From Hirundichthys speculiger (lineage: Eukaryota > Chordata > Actinopteri > Beloniformes > Exocoetidae): DNA of 64,000 nucleotides. Positions 1 to 12,700 of the stretch are shown piece by piece. Numbering within the stretch: position 1 is the stretch's first letter; every line of letters begins with the position of its first letter. The position numbers and the translations under genes are program-made. The notes beneath the pieces are model-generated. The model made no database searches and was not told the origin of the DNA. It saw only the letters and a program-made list of their open reading frames with translations. The DNA lies in NCBI GenBank assembly GCA_018398805.1, contig JAGFBZ010000861.1, forward strand, positions 467,501 through 531,500, written 5' to 3'.

Positions 1-22
1 TCTATCTATCTATCTATCTATA
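1..22. repeat. (TCTA)n microsatellite, cut by window edge
   Basis: The first 22 bases are uninterrupted TCTA repeats. The array probably continues to the left outside the window, so its true length is unknown. Confidence 0.9.
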
Positions 23-457
23 GAGGGGTGCCTTTGTTCTTAGAGCATTCGGTAGCTTGATCCAGACACCACAATAGAGGACCACCAAAAGTGTCTCAAA
101 AGAGATATTTTCATATCTTATCTGAGTTGGAGCTGATAAATGTTGAGCAATTTTTCCTGACGTCAATATTTTTTTTTTCCATCTGGCTGAAAAATGATGT
201 ACAAGATGTAATAGCAAGAAATATGCAGAAGGGAAGGCAATGCCACCAACGACGACCAGTCAAATTTGTTGTTGTCCATGTGATCCAACGCATCGCTACT
301 GAGGAGGTAGACTTCAGGCTAGGGCGGAGGTTACAACACAAGGTTTCCAGCTACACTGGACATACATTGTTGGTTTGACAGAAGCATCTCTCACTCAATA
401 AAGCAGGGTCTAAGATATCAGTTTTTTCTCTAAGTCTGGAGTAAGTTTGGAGTACAC
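23..457. other. Noncoding stretch, nothing recognised
   Basis: Mixed-composition sequence between the edge microsatellite and the hAT-like element. Short open frames exist on both strands but overlap one another, and none resembles a known protein. No transposon end or structural RNA is visible. Confidence 0.5.
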
Positions 458-1999
458 TAGGAGTGTAAAGATAAACCGATTTAAATCGGTTATCGGTCTG
501 TGACATATGAGATCCAAGTGCATCGGTCAATCGAGAACTGGATCGGTAAAAATGCACTACGAACAGTCCGATGTCCCATATTTACGGCCGCGAATCGGTT
601 TTCCTGAGGTCCAGTGACCCATACCTGCCATTGTTGTGCCAACGGGCGCGTGAACTCTCACACGCCCGTTGTGATGTCAGCTATGTAGCTGATAGAGCAG
701 GTAGCAACATGTCAGGCAATGCGGATAAAATATACAGCGCTCCTCACCACTGGTAAATGTAGGTAGGAAATGTAAACGTACGCTCGTCTGCCTCGTCCCC
801 AGCGTGGACATCACTAGGTCCTGCTTCTAGTCTCGCTTAGCAATGTAACCTCTGCGTACACAGGAATGAAGAATGTTCGTATGACTGGAATAATGGAACA
901 ATTTGGTGTATGATTGATCTGGACAAGATCTACTGACCAAGTGTCATTTAAAGGGCCGATTTCTGAAGTGCTCAGTTTGCTTATTAGGGCAATTATATGA
1001 TAATCAAATAAAAAAAAAATCTCCCGACTCCGACACTCCCCCCCCAAAATAGAAAACTCCTCGGATCTACACGATTCACGTAGGTCACATTTTTTGACTT
1101 CAAAATGGCAAATTTCGCCAAAAGGTGAGGGATTTTCATGCCTGAAGTATTAGTTATTCAGTGTTTAGAGCTTTATGTGATTAAAAAAAAAATCTTTTTT
1201 TTAAAGAGAAGCTAATGTTCAGAGTTACAGGCATCAAAAAGACATGTTGAATTTAACATGCTATTTTCTATAACTGCTTACTAAAGTTTTGGATCCATGT
1301 ATCTTGTCAGTGATGTTTTACTGTTGAAGTTCACGAGTGACTGAATCACTAGTCATACTGAATTTTTGCCTTTAATAGGCAACTTAATTGTTTCATAACA
1401 ACTACTTTTATTTTTGATATCTAACCTCAGCCTTATGCTCAGTGTATTCTCACATTAGCAGGAAACTTTGTGCCATTTTTATCTTTTATTTTCTGTTGAG
1501 GGAAAGTAAGAATTGGATTTTAAGTATGAGCAGAGTTTTACAAACCTGTGAAGTGAGCCACACCAGATTTTGAGTTTTGCGTTTCATTATGTGATGTCAA
1601 TTATCCTCCCAGGTATATTGTAAAGGCTCAAGTTAATGTCTGAATTTATGTTCAGTAGGCCTGTGGACTGGCTCTTGGACATTAATAAACAAAGTTGCAA
1701 ATCAATTGAATTTGGATTGTAGTAGGCGTTCTGTCTGGAAATTAAATTTGAACATTAAAAAACAAAAGAACTAATTGAATTAAATTTGAATGTGTTCTCT
1801 TTTTCTTTTCAATAATAAAGCAAAATAAGTAGTTGGGGTTAAATTGTCAATTTTTATTGAATCGAACTGAACCGAACTGTATCGAATCGTACCGTATCGA
1901 ATCGTTTACTATTTTTTATGAATTGTCCCTGAATCGGATCGTGGCCTGTGATTGAGATATGAATCAGATCGTTCTGTGAGTGAAAGATTCACACCCCTA
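458..1999. mobile_element. Decayed hAT-like DNA transposon (non-autonomous)
   Basis: The left end reads TAGGAGTGTAAAGAT and the reverse complement of the right end reads TAGGGGTGTGAATCT, an imperfect terminal inverted repeat of the TAGGGGTG type common in fish hAT elements. Both subterminal regions are rich in CGAATCG/ACCGAT motifs. The left one holds a perfect 18-bp palindrome (474-491); the right one holds tandem CGAATCG-like units (about 1861-1905). No transposase reading frame survives. The flanking 8-mers (450-457 and 2000-2007) do not match well, so the target duplication has decayed or the two ends come from different copies. The inner part, 1010-1850, is AT-rich and unrecognised. Confidence 0.5.
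641..670. repeat. Short perfect-looking hairpin inside hAT-like element
   Basis: Two 13-base arms (641-653 and 658-670, one mismatch) flank a 4-base loop. The arms are GC-rich (core AACGGGCG / CGCCCGTT). This fits an internal inverted repeat of the surrounding transposon; no RNA gene context is seen. Confidence 0.65.
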
Positions 2000-2877
2000 C
2001 CGATCACCCTCTCATCACATCCTGCTTTTGTAACCCAGCGGTGCCGTCACCTCTTGTGCAGACACATAACAGGACAGAAACACGTTCTGCTGCTCTAATT
2101 TAAAAGCACGCGCTCAGTCGGCGAACTGTTTCTTGCTTCCTAGTTTGATCGCAGTTTGCTCTGCTGTCCCTCGTCGCGGAGACATGGGCTGGCACAAACA
2201 GAGGATTTTATCGAGGGAAGCGGCAGAGAGTTTATCAAAAGTTATGAAATACTTAAAGCATCAGGGCAACACAATCCCTCGCTGGTCAGCGTATAAATCA
2301 CCATACATCCTTATTGGCCTAAGCCCTTGTTATGAGTAAATATACCCACAGGCGAGGGAGGCTGGCAAGGTTCGTAGGAGATTCATCCAGCAATAGCAGA
2401 GGGAAAGTCACTGGGTAAGTGTGTGTTTGTGTGTAGCACATAGCGCTTAGGGCAGCTAAGGAGAGGATAAGGAGATAAGCAGAGGGGGATATCACGCCTC
2501 TTAAGCATGTATACACTTTCTAACTTTTACTTTTTCACCCAGAACCTAAATAAATCCCTACTCATCTGAGCATGATAGAGTCCGCTCACCCTTCTGTAGA
2601 TTCCCTCGAAATAATCAAACCTTATTTACAGACTCTGACACTGTTGCAACATCCTCAGCCAAACAAATCTCAAAGAAAACCAAATAAATTTAATGACTGC
2701 ATCTAACCTCCAATCAGCGTTGCTTGTTTACAGCGTTTCCTACTCACTGTGTTTGAGCAGCTTGCCATATATTAACCGAAACCACACGCAATCAGTTTTT
2801 TTCTTTTTCCCCCTGTTATTGGCCCAAATATTTAGCTACTTTCAATTCCTTGTCTATTTAATGGATGAACTGGGTTA

Positions 2878-2970
2878 ACTGAGGGAGTGGAGTGGAGAGG
2901 ACAGGAAAGGGAGAGGGAGAGGGAAGGGAGGAAAGGACAGACAGAGGGGGGGAGAGGAAAAAAAAGAGTT
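2878..2970. repeat. Homopurine (GA/GGA-rich) tract
   Basis: About 90 bases of almost pure A/G on the plus strand, dominated by GGAGAGG, GGGAGA and a G7 run, ending in an A-run. Such tracts can adopt triplex (H-DNA) structures and are often length-polymorphic. Confidence 0.75.
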
Positions 2971-3513
2971 TTATATTTCTGTAAGCCTCAAACTTTTGGC
3001 AAACAGAAAAAAAAAAGAGAGAACTTGGCTCTAATTCCATCTCACACTGGCGTTTGTGCATTCTAAGTTCTCGGGGGCTGCTCTGGCGGAGGGCCTGAGC
3101 CCGTAAATTGGATATTAGGGGGCGATATAAAGGAGCCTGTGTGTGCTCCCATCCCAAGGAATTATTGCCTCCAATATCCCTGCGTATGCGTCTGGGGCTT
3201 CCGAAGCCAGGCCAGATAGATCCTCATCTCATAAGGGGGCCAAGACTATATCCATCGCTCCTTAACTTTTATGAAGCTCCCAAGCTCTACAATGGGATTT
3301 GCCAGGGTGTCTTTTCCCCTTATCCAAGCAAGGGGGGATGTGACAATGCAGATATAGCTGCATTCTTTGGGCTCCGGAGCTCCGACCTCCTATTTGAATA
3401 CAAGCATTGCAAATTGTAAAGTGGCATTCTTCTTCTCCTCTGTGAAGCCAGCCCCGCGGCAAGACTTCTCCTCGGTTAAAGGAAAGGTTTTCTGCCTCAC
3501 ATTTCACCCTTTT

Positions 3514-3590
3514 ATTCCTCTCTCTTTTCTTCCCCCTCCTTGTTGTGTTTGCCGTAGTTTTCTTTTCTTTTCTTTTTTCTTTTTTTTAAC
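3514..3590. repeat. Pyrimidine-rich tract (TTTTC)n-like
   Basis: Plus strand is mostly C/T, including TCTTTTCTTTTCTTTT repeats and a T8 run. Low-complexity sequence without coding potential. Confidence 0.7.
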
Positions 3591-4156
3591 TGACTTTCCA
3601 CCTATCCCCTGTCTGTCTTAAGTCTTGTTTCCCCCTTGCCAATGGTTTCAGTCACTGCTCCCCCTCCCCTTCTCCCACCATGTCCCTGTGCCCCCACCTC
3701 CACCACTTCTTCCCTTGAGTAATCCTAAGAAGGGGCAACACCATCAGAGGGTGTGAAATTAAATACATTACAGCACTGCGGATTAAAGTGTTTCATAGGC
3801 AGTTGCTCATCCACATCAAACTTTAGCTTTTTAAAGCCTAACATTTGATCTAGGTTAGGAGCCGAGGCCAGAGGAGAGGATTGGGACACTTGTGGACCCC
3901 AGAGAGCAGAGCCTTGTGTACTATAAGAGAGGACAGGGTTTAGAGGCAGACAGTGGTGAAAGAAAATGGCGTTTTAAATCATGCAGTATCCTGTTGCCAA
4001 GCCGGGGAATTAAAAACAGAAGAAAAAAAAAACAACAAAAAAAAACATGCAAGTTGCAGTGAGAAGACGAGTTGGACTGAAAATTTACTGCAGTAACTGG
4101 AAATGCCAGCTCTCAGGAAAATAAAGCAGCCGTGTGTTCTGTTTCACAAGGCGTAA

Positions 4157-4190
4157 AAATATATATAGGTATATATATATATAGGTATAT
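4157..4190. repeat. TA-rich imperfect microsatellite
   Basis: Short TA runs interrupted twice by GG (ATATAGGTATAT units). A degenerate dinucleotide repeat. Confidence 0.75.
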
Positions 4191-7100
4191 TTGGGAATTA
4201 AAAGCTCCTGTACACAGTAACATGCTCAGCCAGTGCAAATGCAGGCAATCATAACACTCTGTGAAGTAATAGATGTTAACATGCCATTTCCCAGTTAATG
4301 AGAATTACTCACACCATCCATCCATCACATCATCACAACCTGGGCCACACCTGGCTGCCAGCGCACACTGGACCGAGCCTGGATGATGAATGAGGACAAA
4401 GTTCACTTACCTGCAAACACCATACTTACAGTCTGTCAGAAGCTGCCTGGCACAGACGGCTCTAAACGGCTAATTTCAGTAAAAAGACATCAACTTTATG
4501 TCCAGATTTTATTGCTACAATTCTCACCATATTTAAATTTAACCGAACGTATAAAATACATAAATAAACATGCCATGTTCAGTTAGTGCTGTAGATGTAA
4601 CTAAAATACAGAGGGTTCAGGCAAATGAAGGAAGTTGTGGTGCCAAAGGATCCTTAAGAGCAATTACAGAACAAAAAGTACATCAATTACAAGTTAAAAG
4701 AAACAAAACTTTAACAGTCTGTCTCTCTTCTTGTCTGGTCTGAGCTACACAGTAGCACAAAACAGCAAAAGCAATAAATACAAGCAAAAATGACGATGGC
4801 AAAATTGACAAATTTAGTCTTGGATTTGCAAAATGATAAGAGCCTGTTGCAGCGACGCTATTATCTAATTATATTTTTAAATACTGTAAATGTGAATATC
4901 TAAGCATTTACTTATAACTCTATGAGCCTGAGGAGGTGCACTGTGGTAAAGGTTGGGATTAAGGCCGTCATTAAAGGAATAGTTTCGTGTTCGGCCATTA
5001 AAGACGCACAATCAATGTGATGGTTAAGATGATTTATCAAAACGCCACAATACCACCGAGCAAGGCACCAAAAGGCAGCCACGGCCTGTCAACAAGATCC
5101 ACTCAACTGATCAATGAAACGTTTTTTCACGAATGAACATAAAACTGTGATGAAAGGAGGGTCCCCAGTTCCAAGTCCTATAATGGAAATGACAATTATG
5201 AAATGACACTGACAGTTTTGGGGACTGTATGATGGATAGAAGATGGGTTAGATACACTCAGTTTCATGCTAAAGCTGATGGAGCACAGTTTGTTCTGCTG
5301 CCTGTTTAGGTTATTTGGCCAGATGGATATCCATGAAGTTTTCCCCGCAGATGACGTCAGATGTAAAGGGAAGTCAGTCCAGCTGGTATCAGTCCTTTTC
5401 TTTCTTTCTTCTAATTCCTGCCCCGTTCTAATGAGTCTCCAGGGATGTCGGCTCTCACTTAATCCACTCATCTATTTTGACTTCCTCTGTAACCTCAGAA
5501 CTCTGGAAAAGGTCATGTTCTGTTTGCTCTGCTTCTATTGATACAACCGCCATGTTTCAAGAGCTTGAGTTTAGGTTACACAGCATCAAAACATCTGCAG
5601 CATAAAAGTGATCCCGAGTTCGGAGAAAAATACTAGAATGGTTTGTCACTGTAAAAGCATTTGAGGTAGAAAAAAAAAAACGATGAGTAAACGGGAGAGG
5701 TGGGTGTAGGGATTTCTTTTTTTACGGTTTTGAGTTCACTCATTCATGCAGCAAAGTTTTTTTTTTTTTTTTTCCTCTCTCCGAGACGGGCAGCGCCGAG
5801 CAGCACAGAAACCAACAGCAGCTGCATATAAGACGAAGCACAACAACCACTTTAAGATCTAACAGACACAACAGAAACATCTGGTGGTTTCTAGACATAG
5901 CAACTCGCTCAGAAAGCCTGATAGCCAGAGACAAGGCTGCACTGCCCACGCCGACAGAGAAAGCAGCGGTTTTTAAGGACTTTATTGTGAAATGTGTTGG
6001 CAGCAATTCAACTTTGGAGACAATTATGAGAAAACAATTCCAACTTAAGAGTGTGCTGCACCTCCCTCTTGCCTCTCATTCAGAGATAACAAATGTACCA
6101 AAGTGACTTAAACTCATTGGTAGTGATGTTTATTATCTATAACATTTCTTGCATGGAAGTGACAACAATAACTGATGTTATTTAAGCTGAAACCACTCAA
6201 GCTTTTTTTTTTTTTAACAGTATCACTCAGGGTGAACGTACGCTTAGTCTGCAGCCGCGTGTGAAAAAAACACCATCCTCTGAATAATTTGAGCTGAGCT
6301 TTTTGGTGCAAATGTGGCAGTAAAACCAGTACAGCCTCATAAAAGGAGAAACCAGTTAATTTTCTTCTGTAGTACTGCAATACTGTCAGCCCCTGGAGCG
6401 CAGTGTGAAAACTGGTTTCAGTACAGTTGTCATCTGAATTACTCTCACGCGTCACACGCCAGCCTATAAGTTTCTGTCACGAGCAGCGTCACAGCCCAGG
6501 GCCAAATGTTCCTATTTTAGTCGTGCGTGATCATAAAGCTCCTGCAAGTTTGTGCCCTATCCTGCGGTTTACCTCAGTGAGGCCCGACTCTGCGGAGACC
6601 AGACCTCGGCTGGGTTTAGGCAGCACAAATACTAGGCTTGGGGTGGGACAACGCTGCAGTTCTGCGTATAATGCTGTCGTGCAAAGCCCCATCACAGTGT
6701 GAGACTGCACTCTAGCTGAGAAAACTCTACGTTGTCATCGTGACCCGTGTTGTTAAATGATAACGCTTCACAGTCAACTGGGCTGACTGTTATATTGGCT
6801 CACATTCAGTTTTATAACTAATTAAGTAAATAACCAGCCCCTTTATTGCATCAATATAGGCCTGTTTGCAGCCTGAACCTTTTATTGAGGTGATAATACA
6901 CCCGTTTTCACTCACGGACTTCAGCGGTGATGTTCTGGAGAGACGGCATGTGCGAACACAAATGTCTGAAATGTTGTGGCTTCTCGTGCAGCTGGTTAAT
7001 AAGAGGCCCCACACGTGAGCCCGTTAGCAAACACTCCGGAGTATTTCGGCCAAGCGTTTGTGCTGATGGTAGTGCTGGGCAGTATACCGGTTCATACCGA

Positions 7101-7266
7101 ATACCAGTGTTTATTTTACTTATGATATTAATTTTTCATATACTGTAATACCGGTGAGTATGTACTGTAGCGTACACAACGTTGGGAGCGCCGCGCGGCG
7201 GAACGTAAGTGCCGCAGAACATTGTTTGACAGGGGACTGTTTTTGCAGTTACACTGGAGGCACAAC

Positions 7267-7419
<153 letters not shown>

Positions 7420-7448
7420 AACTACAATAATCTACAAATGTTGCCGAG

Positions 7449-7505
7449 CTAAAGTTGTAGCCACAAACACCAGGCTGGTGTTGCATCCCGCGGCTACAAC
7501 TTTAG
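7449..7505. repeat. Nested inverted repeat (hairpin within hairpin)
   Basis: Perfect 14-base arms (7449-7462, CTAAAGTTGTAGCC; 7492-7505, its reverse complement) enclose a second palindrome (AACACCAG-G-CTGGTGTT). It lies within the hAT MITE just after the AT array. Confidence 0.85.
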
Positions 7506-7932
7506 AACGTTGTTTACATTGTGTAGTTAATGTTGATTTTTTTTACAAAATATGTTTTTTCAAGTTATTTACAAAATTTGAAAAGTAAAAGGGTTCTGTA
7601 TTTTAACTGCAACTATCATCATTCTGATTCCTTCACTTAATCAGAATAACGAGTGCCACCTCTTTGTAAATAGTATCATTTTGTGAGGCCATGCAAACCT
7701 GTATTAATACTAGTGTAGATATGAATGTTTTTCTACAGTATTCACTCCTTGTGACAGTAAAATAGGTCATTCTAAGCCAATTTACTGCAGCAATTCCTCT
7801 CTAAATGATTAGTAAATGTGGTTAACACCCAGTTGTGCCTTCAAAAAAAAAAAAAAACGTGATATACCGTGAAACCGATATAATTTTGAAAAATACCGTG
7901 ATATAAATTTTTGGTTATACCGCCCAGCACTA

Positions 7933-9957
7933 ACTGATGGTATTCTGCTTCGCTTTCCTCCTGCTCTGGCACGCGACACTTTCCATTCATTCCTCGATAC
8001 TGTCAATAAATCCAAACATTCACCGCCATTCAAAGAAGGCTGTACGCGTTTCAAGCTAATGGCTAACAGAGCCTCGTCTGGCGGCGTTGACCAGCGACAC
8101 AGTTGATGCTTACGGTCGTACAAATGGATTTGCTTCAGACAACGTTTGATATGAAAGAGTGTCTATGAATCCAAGCTACAGCTGGCCCCGTCTTTCCTCG
8201 TGAGTTCCCATGTTTGTGTTTTCAAGAATTCTTCCAGGAGCATCCAAACCTTGACTGACAGATGTAATTAACGCTAAATCCTCTATCAGTATTTCAGTCA
8301 TCTTGAGATTGCTGCATCTCATTGATGTGATGCTGAGAAAATATGCATCTAAATGATGAAAGGATTTCTAGTCATGCCATGTTTTCCCTTATGTTGGGTT
8401 TACGATTGTAAATAAGTCGTGTCTTAAAAAAGCACTAAATATGTTCCAAATATGAAAGCAATCCAACAATCTTCTGCATGAATGACCAGAATGACATGCA
8501 GGAACTTCACACTGAAGCCAACCTGACAAATGCGTTTGTATCTGCAGCACGGAGAAGAAAGCTGGGTGCACCTTTGTGCACGTCGAGCCTGATGCTCCTG
8601 TCATCCGATATCCACTGTACCAAAAAAAAGCTTTAGCCGGCAACCAGTCAATCATCCTCAGCGGGTAAACAAGCGACGCTGAAAGAGCTGCCACGTGCGA
8701 ACCAGGCAGGACACTCGCTGACAATAACGCCGAAGGAAAAACAGATTAATAAAGAAAGAAAGGGGAGCAAAATAAAGATAAACACAAACAGAAAGAAGAG
8801 CAGTCAGAGAGGGTTGGAGGTGAGCGGAGGGGGGTTAAGGACGGTGCCTGGCTGTGTCTTTTTGGTGAAATCTCAATGAGAGTGTATAATATGGGCCCTT
8901 CATAGGATTGATCCAGAACATTCCCCTCTTCACTGAGCTTTTCTTCCTACTCAAATTGAGGGATTACCCCAGGAGGAAGTGCTTTGATTAGGCACAATAG
9001 GCATCTATCCTCTGTTGATATGTGGGATTGAAGAGGCAAATCCCTGACAAAAAGCTGATACACAGAGAGGCCCGCTGATGATGCCTGGCTGAGGGGAGCT
9101 GGGAGGGGAGCAGAGAAAGCACCAGGGATGAGACCCTTCCAAAAAAAGGAAAAAGTATTTTGGCAAACGGTGAAAAGGGAAGAATGGAGCTCGGGTCTGA
9201 GGTCATGTGTGAGAGAGGAAGAAGGGATGTCTTTTGGAGTTCATGGCAAATGAAGATGAGAGTGGAAAAAAAATAAAATAGAGATGCAGATTCTTGAGTC
9301 TCCAACAAAGACAGCTGCTTCTGTGAGTTCTTGAGAAGAGAGTTTTCTAAACAGGTTTTAAAGTACTTTACTGTAAAGAAAAAAAAAGAGGAGGAGGAAG
9401 AAGGGGAAGAAAAATCAATGATATGGAAACTAAGTTAACCCTGTGTGACAGAAAGATAGAAAGCTTAAAATCTAACTGAAATAACATGTATATATAATTA
9501 TATGTAAATGTGTGTGTATATACATTTATACATCTGTTGTTCAGACTTCTGTTTCCTTCAGCAACTTTGCCAAAAACTAAAAGTCACTTATCCCTTAGAT
9601 GGCAGGAAACACGTAGCTGAAACTATTCTGAACGCTCCAGTGACTCTTTTGAACAGCAAAAACAAACCTTTACAATCAAATCTCATAGTGTAAAAAAAAA
9701 AAAAAAACTTTCTTTCAGTGTGTTTACACTTCAACCCTTTTTACAGTAACAATGCTCAATATTTACCAGGTAATCTGAATCCAGAATTCTACTTTTTAAG
9801 ACATAATAAATCAATAATAACTTACAAAAGGTGAGTAACTTCAGCTCATGATTCCGAACACATCAAATATGCATACGGTAATGACACGCAGTAATTACTG
9901 AACATTGTACTGATATATATATTGATACTTGATTGGGAGAAGTGAGACAACTTTACG
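7933..9957. other. Noncoding DNA, nothing recognised
   Basis: Two kilobases between the hAT MITE and the L2 LINE. Contains A-rich/purine-rich patches (about 8740-8840 and 9370-9420) and a TA/GT-rich patch near 9488-9530. Longest open frames are around 110 codons, overlap on opposite strands, and show no family signature. Confidence 0.5.
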
Positions 9958-10504
9958 TTGTCTCTTTTATCGGGTTTAACAAAAGTAAAACCATTTTTAA
10001 ATTGCCCAGACTTGGAAAAAACCATTCATGCTTTTATAAGCTCAAGAATTGATTATTGTAATCCATTGTATGTTGGTGTCTCCAAGTCATTACTTGAGTC
10101 ATTACTCCAGAATGCTGCTGCACGCTTTTTAACCAACACTTGACGTCGGGAACACATCACCCCAGTTTTATTTGCTCTTCACTGGCTTCCTGTTTCTTTT
10201 AGAATTGATTTTAAAATGTTAATCTTTGTTTTTAAAGCCCTTAATGCGCTTGCCCCTCCTTATTTATGTGAAAAAGTGTGTGTACAGAACCCTACTAGAG
10301 CCTTACAGTCCTCAAACCAGCTCTTGCTGGAAGTCCCCAGAACCAGGACTAAACTCTGGGGTGATCAGGTCTTCTCGGTTGTTGGGCCCAGACTGGAACA
10401 AGCTGCCCACTGAAATGCTCACCATCACTGACTTTGGCCTTTTTAAATCCAGGCTTAAAACTTATTTATTTAGACTGGCTTTTAATACATGTAACCAAGA
10501 CTGA
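9958..10504 (+). pseudogene. LINE reverse-transcriptase C-terminal fragment
   Basis: Plus-strand frame with the signature C-terminal part of L2-type LINE ORF2: an AFISSRIDYCNPLYVGVS block, LLQNAAARFLT, then REHITPVLFALHWLPVSFRI and FKALNALAPPYL. The catalytic palm lies upstream and is missing. An in-frame TGA (10141-10143) separates AARFLTNT from RREHITPV. Around 10400 the frame shifts by one, and the last segment (FKSRLKTYLFRLAF) continues in another frame. With the missing N-terminus, stop and frameshift this copy cannot make an active enzyme. The motif order is exactly as in intact elements, so the identification as LINE RT is firm; only the clade is less certain. Confidence 0.88.
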
Positions 10505-11270
10505 ACGAGCGGTGGATAGTGAGCATAAAAACAGATGAATAAAAAAGAGCAGGATCTGGAGTGGTCCACAAGTTTGTTTTTCTTTTATTCTTTCTGTGCA
10601 AAAAGGCAAACCATAAAGTGCAAAGTGGCAAAAAAGTGCAAAGTGCGTTGGAGGTTCTGGAAGCCATGGTTTCCAGCAGCAGCGACCCAGTACTGATGTA
10701 AATGGCGCCTTAAATACTGTTCCTGCTTATTGGGTCAAACCACTACCACAGACTAATTAACTCAGGTATTTTAAAACCCAGTTAAAAACCCTCCAACATA
10801 AACCCTAACCTTAATACAAAAATAAATCCCCTTCCTAAAAAGAAAAAACCCAAACAAACAAACAACTGAAGTTATACCCATAAAAACCTCCTTAAAACCA
10901 CCCCCAGCATCTCCTCCCTCATGGTCCAGCCCAGAACCTTTTAGGCTGCATCCGTTCCCCGAGGACTCTTTTCCACGGACACTGCCACCCTGGACACATG
11001 GAGGAGGTAAGTAAAATCTCACACACACACCATCACCTAACAGGAATCACTAAATCTATCAAACACATATTGCATATGTCAATTATCAATTATCACTTTC
11101 TTTGCAGGACCAGGAACCGCCATCACCATAACCGGACCCACCTACAACAAACATTTCAATAAATAATTTAAAACAATTGTGTGCAATATAGTGTTTTTTT
11201 TTGTCCTTAGCACCCATAAAGTGCCGTGTGCATCCAAGTGCTGATAAGTGCTATAGTAACGGATAGGCTA
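10505..11270. other. Foreign DNA inside the L2 LINE, unidentified
   Basis: This segment separates the LINE ORF end from its 3' terminus and has no resemblance to either. Contains short AAAGTGCAAAGTGC repeats (about 10610-10645), a near-palindrome CTGGAAGCCATGGTTTCCAG (10656-10675), A/C-rich sequence (10780-10900) and a CA run near 11020. I see no convincing terminal repeats or target duplication. Boundaries are approximate. Confidence 0.4.
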
Positions 11271-11652
11271 TTCGTTACAATACACATTAATGATGTGAGA
11301 TATTTTGAATTTAATTTTAATTGTATTGTTATGTTGAATTTAAATTGTTTTGTTTTAATGTGGATTTTAATAGAAAACACTTTGGTCACCTTGTGTGTTG
11401 TAAAGGACTCTACAAATAAAAGTTGATTGATTGATTAATCCCCATAAGCACCTTGTCACGTTAAAACACACACCTGTCAGAGTGAACCGATTGTGAAGGC
11501 TCCCACTCTGCTGAAGCGTCGCAGCTTCATGAATGTAGCAGAGAAGAAAGTGAAATGACAGAAGCAACTGAACTGAATATGTGTAACGTTTTAGCTGATT
11601 TTGCTGACACGCCCACTCAGGATTCCACAATGAAACCAAACCAGTGTCTGTC

Positions 11653-11800
11653 CTTCCATCCATCCATCCATCCATCCTTTTATATGCTTAATCCAGTTCA
11701 GGGTCACAAGGGTCAGCTGGAGCCAGATACATTATCACGACACCGAAACAATCGTCCACGCTCAAACTCACTCCTTCAAACAATTTAGATTCACCAATCG
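11653..11800 (+). repeat. Dispersed teleost repeat, copy 1
   Basis: Starts with (ATCC)n and continues through a TTAATCCAGTTCAGGGTCAC block, GGTCAGCTGGAGCC and ends with CAATTTAGATTCACCAATC. This block order is that of a very abundant fish repeat that usually begins with CATCCATCC and contains CAGGGTCAC and TGGAGCC. Two more partial copies occur in this window. Likely derived from a LINE or SINE 3' part; the exact class is not settled. Confidence 0.7.
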
Positions 11801-12700
11801 CGCTGCCACACAGCTGATTATTTTACAAGAGAGTTCAAGGGAACATTTCCACAGCTGGAAGAAAATCATGAAGCTTTTTCCTCGAGTTGAGGTCCACGCC
11901 CATGATCTCAGCTGACAGATGTCAGGTGGAGGTCAGAGGCAGTCGTTTTTGCTTCTCGCCGTTATAACAAAATCGAATACTATTACAAGATTTAGCTGTG
12001 TGTCATGCAAATTGTGCCGTTTCATAAATGTAATCAGCCATCAGAGGTGTTGTAATTGGTTTTAATTGTGTCAATAGTGACCAATAAAGATGTCTAATCG
12101 CTGTGAAATCCCTGTCTGCAACTTAAAACTCTGGCTTCTGGTCTTCACGTGTGAGAGGGCGTCACATGATTGTTTTTAGGTTTTTGCACAGTCATCTAGT
12201 ACATGGTCAGGAGAAGTGTGGAGTGTGGAAGACAGCCAGAAATACCAGTAATAAGGCTGTGCAAGCGTGGGGAGAACATGTGAGAACAAACCCAGAAAGT
12301 ACCCGGCCAGGACTGAGATCACCGGGTGACGCTGCGCAAGCTTTCAAGATCAAAATCACTGCTTCATGTCTGACTGCTGGGCAGCTTTAGCGCTGGTGTG
12401 GAGGGGTTGCATCAAACATCACAACACACACACACAAAACCCTCACACATTCAGTCACGCACACCTCACCATCTCAGCCCATCCCACGTCTCTGTCTCTC
12501 CTGTTCTTTTGAGCGTCACTGTCAGTGAGTTTAGTCTCTCTAAGACAGAATCAGGGTTTCAGGTGTTAATAAATCATGTCAGATCAGAACGTTAGAGGGA
12601 CTTATTTGACTTTTTTAAAAAATGGCCTGACCACTGATATATGTCAAGAGCCTTCTGGCTGTAAGGTGACAGCACTAACCAGGGTTCCTTCACTCATTTT
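11801..12700. other. Noncoding DNA, nothing recognised
   Basis: Mixed-composition stretch between two copies of the dispersed repeat, with a CA-rich patch at about 12419-12470. No transposon ends or exons recognised. Confidence 0.45.

Larger units (their letters stand above)
2000..7069. other. Single-copy-looking noncoding DNA
   Basis: No exon, transposon protein or RNA gene recognised across this 5-kb stretch. Visible structure: a homopurine tract (2878-2970), a pyrimidine-rich tract (3514-3590), a TA-rich microsatellite (4157-4190) and A- and T-runs near 5668 and 5757. Between about 3060 and 3430 the sequence has even composition without simple repeats and includes blocks such as TAAATTGGATATTAG and a GATATAAAGG motif. 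That is the kind of texture seen in fish conserved noncoding elements, but I cannot test conservation. About 6430-6720 is relatively CpG-containing and also unassigned. Confidence 0.5.
9958..11436 (+). mobile_element. L2/Maui-type LINE, 5'-truncated and interrupted
   Basis: A non-LTR retrotransposon 3' part. The end of the reverse-transcriptase ORF (9958-10504) is followed, after about 770 bp of unrelated DNA, by the LINE 3' terminus at about 11271-11436. That terminus has the teleost L2-like tail: a CACTTTGGTCACCTTGTGT-type block, then CTACAAATAAAAGTTGATTG and TTGA repeats ending at 11436. 5' truncation is normal for LINE insertions. The intervening DNA suggests a later insertion, or two neighbouring copies. 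Clade call (L2 versus other CR1-L2 superfamily) is from memory of fish elements and was not tested by search. Confidence 0.8.
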
